From JBAXPW01 sp037132015 (GTDB lineage: Bacteria; Patescibacteriota; Microgenomatia; UBA1406; GWC2-37-13): a stretch of DNA of 25,112 nucleotides. The stretch is taken from NCBI GenBank assembly GCA_037132015.1, contig JBAXPW010000015.1, positions 1-25,112 of the forward strand, read 5' to 3'. The notes under the pieces were generated by a model that was not told the origin of the DNA, did not search any database, and worked only from the letters and a program-made list of their open reading frames with translations. A program made the position numbers and the translations under genes. Position 1 is the first letter of the stretch; each line of letters opens with the position of its first letter. This document shows positions 1-8,099 of the stretch, piece after piece.

Positions 1-39
1 ATATTGAATATAAATTCTAATTAGTGCATAATAACAACT

Positions 40-933
40 ATGCAACCAAGGAATTCTAGACAACTAACAATAATTGCTTTAATAAGCACTACATTTGTAA
101 TATTATTGACCGTTATTGTTGTCATAATAACTCTCTCAACAAAAGAGGAATTGTCTGAACCAACACCAAAACCAACAATAATAAAAGAGTTATCAAACAA
201 TACGGTCTCCACCCAAACACAATCAAAATACAAAAAATTACCAAAATCGTTCAAAGGGACTCCTATACCTACATCAATCTATGATAGGGCATATAATAAA
301 TGGTGGCAGATTGAAGACAAGAAGAAGGAAACATATGTTACAGATACAATAAAAAAATATTATACTTATCGTGAAATATTAAAATCAAATAATGTTCCAA
401 TCAGTCAATATCCCGAAAATCCAACTTTTGATGAGATTGAAGCTGATTGGTATAAAATGCAACAATATGCTCAAAAGGAATTAGTTTCTTCGACAGATTT
501 TCTATACATAATAGCTCGATATCAAGGATCAAGTACAAGAAACGAAGCATCTGCAAAATTTGGGGATCTAAAAATTAAAGCAAAGGAACTCATCGAAAAA
601 TATAGAACATTATTAGATAAACCCGCTGTCAATGTATATTATGTTATGAATCTAGCAAATACTGATAAGGATCTCATATTAATAAATAATAATTGGAAAT
701 CCGAATATATTAAAAATTATACTGCGGATCAAAAAAAGTTTTATACTGATACAGGATTTCACTCGTTTTTATTTTCTCAAGAAGAAAATAAGGTCTCTAA
801 GATCTATGAAATAGAGGATGAAAAACCCTTCGGAAAATTTGCTTATCTCATCATATATCCGACGCGAATCAATAACCGAGTATATATGACGCTAGAAGAG
901 GCGTATAATAAAATTCAGTACCTAACAAAATAA
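40..933 (+). CDS. Membrane-anchored extracytoplasmic protein, faintly SurA/parvulin-like
   Basis: This is a 297-residue protein of uncertain function. Residues about 9–32 form one strongly hydrophobic helix with no signal-peptidase site, so it is probably an N-terminal anchor with the rest outside the membrane. A short Pro/Thr/Ser spacer follows (about 35–65), then a helical, Lys/Tyr-rich body. The last 55 residues (a 'KVSKIYEIEDE...FAYLIIY' strand pattern, then 'TLEEAYNKIQYL') resemble the end of parvulin domains of SurA/PrsA-type chaperones, and residues about 95–150 could be a SurA_N-like helical region. The conserved parvulin His and active-site segment are not visible, so it may be degenerate or unrelated. 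The ATG has no Shine–Dalgarno; a CATAAT hexamer at 27–32 lies 7 nt upstream. The stop overlaps the next ATG (TAATG), implying coupled translation with the secreted Cys-rich protein, a plausible client. Confidence 0.55.
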   Translation: MQPRNSRQLTIIALISTTFVILLTVIVVIITLSTKEELSEPTPKPTIIKELSNNTVSTQTQSKYKKLPKSFKGTPIPTSIYDRAYNKWWQIEDKKKETYVTDTIKKYYTYREILKSNNVPISQYPENPTFDEIEADWYKMQQYAQKELVSSTDFLYIIARYQGSSTRNEASAKFGDLKIKAKELIEKYRTLLDKPAVNVYYVMNLANTDKDLILINNNWKSEYIKNYTADQKKFYTDTGFHSFLFSQEENKVSKIYEIEDEKPFGKFAYLIIYPTRINNRVYMTLEEAYNKIQYLTK

Positions 934-2726
934 TGAAACGCATAAAATATTTATTATTATCTACGGTCTTTATATTTCTTGCATTAGCTTGTAGTTCATC
1001 GAACGCATATGCCCAAGATGCAGGATCATGCGTTACTGGATCAGCACGCATAGATATGAAATTTTCGAGACCTCTTGGACTGGGAGAAATAGTAACATGT
1101 TATGCCGAATCAAGATCTGGATGTCAACCATGTTGTAAAGGTGGTGATTGTAATAACAGATATCCAGTAAAAACATCATGTCAGACAGGAGAAAACGGAA
1201 CGGGATGTACTTTAACAGAGATCGACTGTTTTTGCGCTCCTCAAACTGTAACATGTTATTTAAATAACGGAACACAAATTCAATCAGACAGTCAACCTCA
1301 AGCATATAATAATCAATCAAAAAAATCTGTTGTTCTTGGAGCAAATGATCAACCTGCTTGTACAGAGTCAGTTACTACTCATAATCCCGATACAACAACA
1401 ACAGGACCTTGCACACTTCCTCCCCCTCCAGCTATTGTGGCACAACCACCTGATAATACTTCCCAACCACCCGGAGGACAATCTAGTGGACCCCCAGATA
1501 CTAGTGATCGATGTCAAGAAAATGTAACAAAATGTGGAACAGGTACAGATACATGTTCGGGAGGTAGGTGTGAAGGAGGAGTTTGCAAAACCTGTACCCC
1601 CGATACCAAGACTCCTGACTGCATAATAAACGTAACACAATGTGATAATAAGGGATCTACAGATACTAAATGCAAACAAGGAATGTGTGGAACAAATAAT
1701 ACATGCTCAACCTGTACTCCACCTCCAAAAACCCCACCGCCTTCTTTACCGCCAACAACACCACCCGTACCATCTCCAACGATTAAGACAACAACTATCA
1801 CTCAGCCACCAACTACTAACTTATCTAATAAATCTACTAAAGTAGTGAACCAGAAAACAATTCAGTCTCAATTTTTTGTATGTCTTGATAGTATAAAATG
1901 TTCCGAAACAGGATCAAGTTGCATAGCAACATTTGATAAAAAAGAGCACGTTGCGAAACTATCGGCTAGTACAAATCAAAACCAATCGCTTCATCCGGGA
2001 ATTGATGCAACTATTTTGGAATGTATAGAAACTAAAGAGGGAAGACGATGTACCACTGGAAATAATACTAAAGATTATGATCTATTAGGGTTAAACTCCT
2101 TTAATGAACTTAATACTAAATTCGGATATTCTTTTGTTGGATTTTATGATTCGTTAGGAACTAAAAATTCAAATAATAATGTTATTAAAACACCCAATAG
2201 CAGTACAATAGGGTATTGGGATAGTCGTACTACCACTCAAGTTGGACGAATATTTATGGCTTTATATAATTTTAATGGGAGCGATTATAGTGATCAAATT
2301 GCGGCTCAACAACAAGGACAACTAGATTTTGAAACTGCTCAAAAAAAATGTATTCAAATATACTGGGATCCCTATGGATTTGTATTTGATGCAAATAATA
2401 TGAAGCCTGTTCCTAATGCACAAGTAGAACTATATGTAAAATCATCAATAGGATCTTTCGAAAAATATGTTGGACGAGATATTTTAAATATCATCAATCC
2501 ACAACTTTCAAGTAAGGACGGGAGTTACAATTTCCAAGTTCCAAACGGAACATATCGTCTCAAAGTTACAGCTCCTAATTACGTATTCCTTCCAAATCCA
2601 CTAACATCAGAAATGTATGAAAATATTTACTATGGTGGAGACATCACACAATTTAATAAACCAGTACGAACAGATATTCCCCTCTACCCTGTTTACGGAC
2701 CAATAAATCCTAATCCAGAAAAGTGA
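933..2726 (+). CDS. Secreted Cys-rich, Pro/Thr-rich protein with C-terminal carboxypeptidase-regulatory-like domain
   Basis: This 597-residue exported protein has no recognised enzymatic domain. A signal peptide covers residues 1–27, with a good signal peptidase I site (AYA before Gln-Asp); an upstream ALAC is a poor lipobox. The mature N-terminus (about 30–110) is Cys-rich and includes a CC pair. Pro-rich linkers (about 155–190 and 265–300) flank two tandem six-Cys modules: 194–229 and 230–268, both reading C-x2-NVT-x-C ... C-x-TCTP. A middle domain (about 315–470) has several more Cys. Residues about 474–575 match the CarboxypepD_reg/transthyretin-like beta-sandwich pattern ('G-FVFD...PVPNAQVELY ... 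DGSYNFQVPNGTYRLKV'). Such modules usually act in adhesion or surface assembly. The many Cys suggest disulfides formed outside the cell. The gene is coupled to the anchored protein upstream by a 1-nt overlap. Confidence 0.75.
   Translation: MKRIKYLLLSTVFIFLALACSSSNAYAQDAGSCVTGSARIDMKFSRPLGLGEIVTCYAESRSGCQPCCKGGDCNNRYPVKTSCQTGENGTGCTLTEIDCFCAPQTVTCYLNNGTQIQSDSQPQAYNNQSKKSVVLGANDQPACTESVTTHNPDTTTTGPCTLPPPPAIVAQPPDNTSQPPGGQSSGPPDTSDRCQENVTKCGTGTDTCSGGRCEGGVCKTCTPDTKTPDCIINVTQCDNKGSTDTKCKQGMCGTNNTCSTCTPPPKTPPPSLPPTTPPVPSPTIKTTTITQPPTTNLSNKSTKVVNQKTIQSQFFVCLDSIKCSETGSSCIATFDKKEHVAKLSASTNQNQSLHPGIDATILECIETKEGRRCTTGNNTKDYDLLGLNSFNELNTKFGYSFVGFYDSLGTKNSNNNVIKTPNSSTIGYWDSRTTTQVGRIFMALYNFNGSDYSDQIAAQQQGQLDFETAQKKCIQIYWDPYGFVFDANNMKPVPNAQVELYVKSSIGSFEKYVGRDILNIINPQLSSKDGSYNFQVPNGTYRLKVTAPNYVFLPNPLTSEMYENIYYGGDITQFNKPVRTDIPLYPVYGPINPNPEK
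1512..1736 (+). repeat. Tandem duplication of a six-Cys module inside the secreted protein
   Basis: Codons 194–229 and 230–268 encode two back-to-back copies of about 36 and 39 residues. Both begin C-x2-NVT-x-C, continue with three more Cys in the same order, and end in C-x-TCTP followed by a Lys-Thr-Pro linker. The copies have diverged at DNA level, so the duplication is not recent. Confidence 0.75.
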
Positions 2727-2732
2727 TATAAT
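2724..2732 (+). promoter_or_regulatory. Extended −10 promoter for the GT2 gene
   Basis: TG-A-TATAAT sits directly after the preceding stop codon and 8 nt before the ATG at 2741, predicting an mRNA that starts at or within a few bases of the start codon. No convincing −35 is visible, as is common for extended −10 promoters. Confidence 0.5.
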
Positions 2733-2740
2733 ATCATAGC

Positions 2741-3562
2741 ATGAACGATCAACTGGCCATTATTGTAACTGTTTATAACAATTATGCTGTTTTGGAAGAT
2801 TTTTTCTCTACCCTCTCAAAACAAACTAATATTAACTTTCATATTTTTATCTCAGATGCCTCACCTCAAAAACAAAAAATAGAAACAAATCTTCCATTCT
2901 CACTCTATTCCATTGAAAATAAAGGATATTCTCATGGAGTAAATGAAGGAATACGAGAAGCGCGAATTAAGGGTTACGAAAAATTTTGTATTGTAAATAA
3001 CGATATACTATTCGACATACATTTTGTTGAAAATATGATTAATTCGATAAATATCCATCCTACATCACTTATCGGAGGAAAAATATTCTATGCTCCACAA
3101 TATGAATATCACAAAGGCTCTTACAAAAATGTAGAGCAGGGACATATCATATGGTATGCTGGTGGAACAATAGATTGGAATCATGTAACAACTCATCATA
3201 TAGGAGTAGATTTGTTGGATTCTGAGAAGTATAGTCAGGGACAATCCACAGAATTTATAACAGGATGTCTTATGGGTTATGATATAAATGTATTTAATAA
3301 AGTTGGAGAATGGGATGAATCATATTTTTTATATTATGAAGATACTGATTACAGCGTACGAGCAAAAAAACAAGGTGTATCTCTTATATATGATCCTTCA
3401 ATTGTTATCTGGCACAAAAATGCTCAATCAACAGATGGTTCTGGATCTTTGATACATCAAAAATATCAAAAACAAAATAGATTTCGCTTTGGAATGAAAT
3501 ACGCACCACTAAAAACAAAACTACATCTTATCAAAAATTATCTTCTCAATACAAATTACTAA
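2741..3562 (+). CDS. GT2 family glycosyltransferase (rhamnosyltransferase-like)
   Basis: This predicted cytoplasmic inverting glycosyltransferase (273 residues) transfers a sugar from a nucleotide donor to a lipid-linked or surface glycan. The N-terminal beta strand 'IIVTVYNNY' opens a GT-A fold. N86-N87-D88 is the DxD-type metal/nucleotide motif, and 'YYEDTDYSVRAKKQG' around 199–212 is the acceptor-side ED motif typical of WbbL-like GT2 enzymes. His225 follows in the usual place. There is no transmembrane segment. It follows the secreted Cys-rich gene after 14 nt but has its own extended −10, so it can be expressed independently. Its 3' end overlaps the convergent nuclease gene by 4 bp. Donor and acceptor cannot be told from sequence. 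Confidence 0.88.
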   Translation: MNDQLAIIVTVYNNYAVLEDFFSTLSKQTNINFHIFISDASPQKQKIETNLPFSLYSIENKGYSHGVNEGIREARIKGYEKFCIVNNDILFDIHFVENMINSINIHPTSLIGGKIFYAPQYEYHKGSYKNVEQGHIIWYAGGTIDWNHVTTHHIGVDLLDSEKYSQGQSTEFITGCLMGYDINVFNKVGEWDESYFLYYEDTDYSVRAKKQGVSLIYDPSIVIWHKNAQSTDGSGSLIHQKYQKQNRFRFGMKYAPLKTKLHLIKNYLLNTNY

Positions 3563-4422
3563 AGAACAATACTTTCCTGCTCATCTGTTATATTTGTTTT
3601 AATCATATACACATCATATTTATACTCATCGAGTCCTACAAACTCTGCATCTCCTCGAAGAATCGTTTCCATTTGACGACATGCATAACAACCATTATGA
3701 GGACATTTAAATATCTTCAATTGCCGTGCAATCTTCATCTGAGTAGCAACATCAAGTACTTTTTGAAATGATTCTTCAAGATCAGGAAGAATTTTTGGAG
3801 TAAGTTCATCATCTTTTTCTAAATACCAATAACTAGCTCCTGATACCTTCCTTTTCTGACAGTTATGAACTAATAGATTATATATCGGTAATTGAAGTGA
3901 ATCAGACTTTTCATCACCCTTACTCGTCTTAAAATCAATAATATGCACACTATCAGTTAATGGAAGATATTCTAACCAGTCAATTTTTCCACACAAAATA
4001 ATATTTTTTTCCTCTGAAATCCAATAATAAGGTAATTCTTGTTTTATTTTCACTGCTTGATTTTTCAACACTCCCGGATGTTTCATTACTCTGAGTAACA
4101 TATCCTCTCCCCGTTTTTTGTATGTTTTTTCAACATCAATAGAAGGAAACCCACCCAATTTACCCGCTACTTTTTGCCATGATTTTTCAAACTTTATTAT
4201 GAGAGACTCTTTAAATCTATCAGGAGTTGGCAAAACCGATAATGATTCAACGACTTCGTGTACTGCTTGGCCAAGTGCAAGCGGTGGACTTATCATTTTA
4301 ATTTTATGTTTAGTATTGGGATCTCGGTACACATGTTTGAGATAATATGCTCGAGGACATGTTAAAAAATCACTAATCGAAGTGTGAGATACCCAAACTG
4401 CTGAATATTTATCACGTGCCAT
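3559..4422 (-). CDS. Stand-alone PD-(D/E)XK nuclease of the RecB/AddB-C/Cas4-like type with probable Fe-S cluster
   Basis: This is a predicted DNA exonuclease-type domain protein (287 residues from the chosen ATG). Motifs in order: 'SISDFLTCPRAYYLKHVYR' (13–33), G51-x3-H55, 'GKIDWLEYL' with D148, 'IIDFKTSK' with D163-x-K165, and Q177-x3-Y181. These are the PDDEXK_1 signature residues. C22 together with C240, C245 and C248 gives one N-terminal and three C-terminal cysteines, the arrangement that holds a 4Fe-4S cluster in AddB and Cas4. No CRISPR array, cas1 or helicase gene lies in the window, so a Cas4 role has no support; single-domain relatives are thought to act in DNA repair. A GTG 18 nt upstream is an alternative start; the ATG is preferred because a TAGTAT hexamer lies 8 nt before it. 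Confidence 0.82.
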   Translation of the reverse strand: MARDKYSAVWVSHTSISDFLTCPRAYYLKHVYRDPNTKHKIKMISPPLALGQAVHEVVESLSVLPTPDRFKESLIIKFEKSWQKVAGKLGGFPSIDVEKTYKKRGEDMLLRVMKHPGVLKNQAVKIKQELPYYWISEEKNIILCGKIDWLEYLPLTDSVHIIDFKTSKGDEKSDSLQLPIYNLLVHNCQKRKVSGASYWYLEKDDELTPKILPDLEESFQKVLDVATQMKIARQLKIFKCPHNGCYACRQMETILRGDAEFVGLDEYKYDVYMIKTNITDEQESIVL

Positions 4423-4480
4423 ATCTGTACATACTATCACACAAATGAGATTTTTGCATCAGCTTTATATAAAAATAATC

Positions 4481-4486
4481 TATAAT
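4481..4486 (+). promoter_or_regulatory. −10 box of a leaderless promoter (DUF2207 gene)
   Basis: A perfect TATAAT is followed by exactly 6 nt and then the ATG at 4493, so the predicted transcription start is at or next to the A of the start codon. This rules against the in-frame upstream ATG at 4445, which would place the −10 inside the coding region. Confidence 0.6.
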
Positions 4487-4492
4487 AAAAGT

Positions 4493-6346
4493 ATGAAATT
4501 CCTAAAATTACTCTTTATTTTTTCATTATTCTCCGTAATATTTGCATCTCATGTTGAGGCAAAAAGTTATTTTATCTCACAAGTAAACACTCATATCGCA
4601 ATACAAAAAGATGGATCCTTTATTGTCAATGAAGAACGATCATTTGATTTTACCGGTTCATATACACGTGTATTTTGGGATATAATAACTTCAAAAGGAG
4701 AGCAAATTTCGAATATTACTATTAAAGAGAAAAATAAGATTCAAGAAATTCCCTATACGCAATTGCAGAGACCTGACAGTTCAAAACCTCCACGATATTA
4801 CTTTGTAGCATCATCGATCGATAGCACTCATATAGAAGCATACCATTCATCAACTAATGAAATAAAAACATTTGTATTATCTTATACAGTTTCAAATGGA
4901 ATTAAATCCTATGATGATGTGTCAGATTTTTATTGGAAAATTGTTGGAGAAAATTGGGATACATACACTCAACAAGTAAAAGCTACAATTACTCTCCCCG
5001 AAACAACAGATATAAATAATTTACATATATGGGGGCACGGCACACTGAATGGAAATGTACAAATAATTGATGGACAAACAGCGCTATTTACCGTATCCAA
5101 TATTCCTCCACAAACGTTCGCAGAAATTCGTTTTGTTTTTCCCTCATTCTTGTTGACAAACGAAAAATTAGATTCAGTTCAACTTCCAACAATTCAATCT
5201 GAAGAAAATCATTTTAGAAATGCAACAATTGCAAATCAACAAGTTAAAAGAATTGGGATTATTGTGATTATTATTTGTCTAATCACTTATATTTTCTTCT
5301 GGTATACTATCTGGAAGAAAGTAGGAAAAGAACTCATTCCTGTACATCAAAATGAAGGTATTCCCTTTCCCCCAAATACTACAATTTCACCAGCACTAGT
5401 TGATGCGATGGTCAATCAAGAAGAATCTGTGTCCACCAATTCATTTACCGCAACTATATTACATTTAGCACGACTAGGATATCTGCGAATAGAATCACAA
5501 CAATACTACACAAATGGAATACTTGGTCTTGGAAGTGAACGAAAATACAGATACACTCTTCACTTCACAGAAAAGGAAACCTCAACATTACCAGAAATTG
5601 ATAATCAAATTCTTGAATTTTTGAAGGAACACAGCATTAATCAAAAAGATCTTAATATTGAAGATCTTCAAGATGCAATGAAATCCAATAAAAATGCAAC
5701 AAAACTTTTTTATTCCCAATGGATTGAATTAGTAAAAAAGACCGCAGATAAACTAAACTTTGTAGAAGATGGGAGTAAAAAATGGCGCGCAGGATTTACC
5801 TTTTGTAGTGTACTATTTTTCCTATTCATTTCATGGATGATTATGTGGGTCTTGAATATTCACAATCAATTTAATTTAGCAGTTATTATTTGGGGGATCT
5901 TCATTTCTGCATCAATATTTTTTAGTATTGGTCGAATATTTCTTCGTTGGTCTTCATCTGCTTCAAAAGAAGTTAATCAATGGATTGACTTCAAAAAGTA
6001 TATTAGTAATGTGAGTCGCATAAAGAATGAGTTACCACAGGCTCTTCCGATATGGCAAGAGATATTGATCTATGGCACTGCTCTCGGAATTGCCAAAAAA
6101 GTAAGTGAGTATATGCCACTTATTCTCTCACAAGTAAGTAATTATCCAACTTGGTATGGATATTCTTCGGTAAATGGAAATTCAAATCAACTATCGGGTT
6201 TTCAAACAGATTTTTGTTCAAGCTTGTCAGAGAGTCTAAGTAATATCACAAGCTCTCTCAACTCATCAATCAGCACTGGTTCAGGTGGTGGATTTTCTGG
6301 TGGTGGCGGAGGTGGGGGTGGTGGCGGAGGTGGTGGAGCGAGTTAA
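4493..6346 (+). CDS. DUF2207 (YciQ-like) membrane protein with poly-Gly tail
   Basis: This 617-residue membrane protein belongs to the DUF2207 family, whose function is unknown. A signal peptide (about 1–23, ending VEA before Lys-Ser) leads into an extracytoplasmic beta-rich domain typical of the family ('DGSFIVNEERSFDFTG', 'VFWDI'), to about residue 240. A first transmembrane helix at about 252–274 is followed by a cytoplasmic region with a winged-helix-like stretch (about 310–440: 'TNSFTATILHLARLGYLRIE'). Two further helices lie at about 445–470 and 475–500. A Gly/Ser-rich C-terminus ends in an almost uninterrupted run of Gly, a hallmark of DUF2207 proteins. An in-frame ATG at 4445 exists, but 4493 starts directly at the signal peptide and sits 6 nt after TATAAT. 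Confidence 0.85.
   Translation: MKFLKLLFIFSLFSVIFASHVEAKSYFISQVNTHIAIQKDGSFIVNEERSFDFTGSYTRVFWDIITSKGEQISNITIKEKNKIQEIPYTQLQRPDSSKPPRYYFVASSIDSTHIEAYHSSTNEIKTFVLSYTVSNGIKSYDDVSDFYWKIVGENWDTYTQQVKATITLPETTDINNLHIWGHGTLNGNVQIIDGQTALFTVSNIPPQTFAEIRFVFPSFLLTNEKLDSVQLPTIQSEENHFRNATIANQQVKRIGIIVIIICLITYIFFWYTIWKKVGKELIPVHQNEGIPFPPNTTISPALVDAMVNQEESVSTNSFTATILHLARLGYLRIESQQYYTNGILGLGSERKYRYTLHFTEKETSTLPEIDNQILEFLKEHSINQKDLNIEDLQDAMKSNKNATKLFYSQWIELVKKTADKLNFVEDGSKKWRAGFTFCSVLFFLFISWMIMWVLNIHNQFNLAVIIWGIFISASIFFSIGRIFLRWSSSASKEVNQWIDFKKYISNVSRIKNELPQALPIWQEILIYGTALGIAKKVSEYMPLILSQVSNYPTWYGYSSVNGNSNQLSGFQTDFCSSLSESLSNITSSLNSSISTGSGGGFSGGGGGGGGGGGGGAS
6284..6337 (+). repeat. GGT/GGC/GGA codon repeat encoding the poly-Gly tail
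   Basis: About 50 nt of nearly pure GGN codons end the DUF2207 gene and stand out in AT-rich sequence. The G-rich strand is the mRNA-like strand, with runs of two to five G, so a two-tier G-quadruplex is possible in DNA or mRNA. It is also a likely slippage site. Confidence 0.7.
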
Positions 6347-6348
6347 AA

Positions 6349-6371
6349 TTGCCCATCTATTTGGTGGGCAA
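6349..6371 (-). terminator. Rho-independent-like terminator for the minus-strand glycosyltransferase unit
   Basis: A perfect 7-bp stem (TTGCCCA / TGGGCAA) with a 9-nt loop lies between the convergent gene ends. On the minus strand it is followed by TTTT, giving a weak intrinsic terminator just after the stop at 6392. On the plus strand no T run follows. Confidence 0.55.
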
Positions 6372-6377
6372 GCGACA

Positions 6378-6406
6378 TTCGACTTTCGACTTTACACCTT
6401 CGACTT
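6378..6406. repeat. Three copies of TTCGACTT
   Basis: TTCGACTT occurs at 6378–6385, 6385–6392 and 6399–6406, covering the stop codon and last codons of the minus-strand GT-C gene. It is a short direct repeat of unknown meaning; the C-terminal 'IKSKV' residues are part of it. Confidence 0.5.
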
Positions 6407-8086
6407 AATCTCTATATACCCTTTATCCTTGAGCTTCTTCAGGACTTCATCTTTTGCATCAAGACGAATCATCAAATCATTACTAAGATCCATGTTACTT
6501 GGTTGTCTCAAAATCTCTACATTTTTAATCTGATTTAGGCGAATATATTTTCCATCCATCCAACTCAGAAAAAAAGCCCCAAATGTCGTAGCTGGCGTAC
6601 CAAATATTGATGATACATGTTTGAAGATCATTACCTTTGGTCGATTTGTATTAAATTGATCTAAAAACGCATTCTTAAAATACTCGTTTTCTCTAAATTG
6701 TGGAAGAAGAGTTGGAAATTTTCCAGGAAATTTACCCTTTGTAACAAAGAATGCTTCATGCGGTTCAAACGGACCAATCCAGAAATAATCATCCTTATTA
6801 ATCAATTCATCTATAAAATCTGCCATAAACCCACGGTCCATAATCGATGGCATTACAAGCATATAACGTTGATAATATTTTGAGTACGAATTATTCACGA
6901 GAAAAATAAAAGAAAAGAAAAGGAATATTGACATCAAAACCAATGAAATTCTCTTTAAGTCTTCAAAAAGTCGTTCATGATATTTTGTTTTTGTCAATAA
7001 ATAGATAGCAACTGTCGAAGATACCATACCAAAAACTAAAAATAAACATGCTTGATAATCAGTCTCTTTATATTGTTGAATATTGCTTCGTGGAGCGGAG
7101 AATGAAAGCATCAAGAAATATATAAAACCTACAATAGGATATCGAGACAATAACACTATCAATAAAGTAAGTGTCCCAAGTCCTGCAAGAGTCCCAATCG
7201 GCAGATACAAATCTAAAAATTTTATTTGTGTCAACAACGCTAAATAATTTCCCCAGAAGTTATACAGTATCGTAAATGCAAACCGTAAGGGATTAAAATG
7301 AGCACCTGCATGATAATTTGGAATATCAATATAAAGGGTTGTGTTATAGACAAAGTTGGAAATATAAAAATCCTTGAGCGATCCAGTAACAACTAAATAC
7401 AACAGATAAACTATTCCGGGCGTCGCACATGCAATAATCCATCGAATAATATTTTTTTTATTCACTCCAATTAAATACAATTGCCATACATAAAGCATCA
7501 TTGCAAGATAAATATAAGTTAACGCAGAAAAGAACATACAAAATGTCGTGAGAGATGTAATAGCAATTATCTTCATATCAATCTTCTTTTGGATTGTCTG
7601 AACAATGAGTAGCCAGAACGTAATCGAGAAAAACAATACGCCAAGTGAGTCTCCAAGGTACAAATGAAACCAGAAATATACAGCCATCACTGGGTACATC
7701 ACTAAAAATATGAGATAAACCCAATACATATCAGAGTGATTTTTCCTTATCCACTGACCAACCGCAAATAATGCTAAAAAGTTACTTAGGGCCCAAAATA
7801 ACCGAAATGTTATAAAATTCCCAAATGAAATCAAGAGTAAAAATGCAGAATAGTACCAAGCAAATGGAAGATGATGATCGAAGAAATCCTTATATGGTAC
7901 TTTTCCTTGAAGTATAAACTTTCCTCCGAGAATATTGACAAATTCATCAGGATAAGCAAGGTATTTATAATTCATTAAAAAAAATATGAGAGCAAGAATA
8001 TTCATCCCCCATTGAATTTTTTGTTCATTAGACAAAGCAACAATAATCTGCCACCAGCTTTTTATTTTTATTCCTATTTGTTTCAT
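6392..8086 (-). CDS. Polytopic GT-C type glycosyltransferase (ArnT/PMT-like)
   Basis: This is a 564-residue integral membrane protein with about 10–12 hydrophobic helices spread over residues 10–430 and a soluble C-terminal domain of about 130 residues. Near the N-terminus, 'YPDEF' and then 'GKVPYKDFFDHHLPFAWYY' carry the acidic pair and first-loop pattern of GT-C enzymes, which take sugars from polyprenyl-phosphate donors outside the membrane. The sugar and acceptor are unknown. It starts 13 nt after the stop of the upstream GT-C gene, with no strong promoter between them, so the two are probably one transcript ending at the hairpin at 6349–6371. Confidence 0.78.
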   Translation of the reverse strand: MKQIGIKIKSWWQIIVALSNEQKIQWGMNILALIFFLMNYKYLAYPDEFVNILGGKFILQGKVPYKDFFDHHLPFAWYYSAFLLLISFGNFITFRLFWALSNFLALFAVGQWIRKNHSDMYWVYLIFLVMYPVMAVYFWFHLYLGDSLGVLFFSITFWLLIVQTIQKKIDMKIIAITSLTTFCMFFSALTYIYLAMMLYVWQLYLIGVNKKNIIRWIIACATPGIVYLLYLVVTGSLKDFYISNFVYNTTLYIDIPNYHAGAHFNPLRFAFTILYNFWGNYLALLTQIKFLDLYLPIGTLAGLGTLTLLIVLLSRYPIVGFIYFLMLSFSAPRSNIQQYKETDYQACLFLVFGMVSSTVAIYLLTKTKYHERLFEDLKRISLVLMSIFLFFSFIFLVNNSYSKYYQRYMLVMPSIMDRGFMADFIDELINKDDYFWIGPFEPHEAFFVTKGKFPGKFPTLLPQFRENEYFKNAFLDQFNTNRPKVMIFKHVSSIFGTPATTFGAFFLSWMDGKYIRLNQIKNVEILRQPSNMDLSNDLMIRLDAKDEVLKKLKDKGYIEIKSKV

Positions 8087-8099
8087 GTGAAATGTAAAA

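Noticed and set aside
1368..1801. Long antisense frames across the Pro/Thr-rich part of the secreted protein
   Set aside because: They mirror the low-complexity CCA/ACA codons and show no domain pattern or start signals.
3559..4422. Cas4 of a CRISPR system
   Set aside because: The Cys and PDDEXK layout is Cas4-like, but there is no repeat-spacer array, cas1, cas2 or effector in the window.
4445..4492. 16-codon upstream extension of the DUF2207 protein
   Set aside because: The signal peptide begins at 4493 and the −10 box would fall within the coding region.
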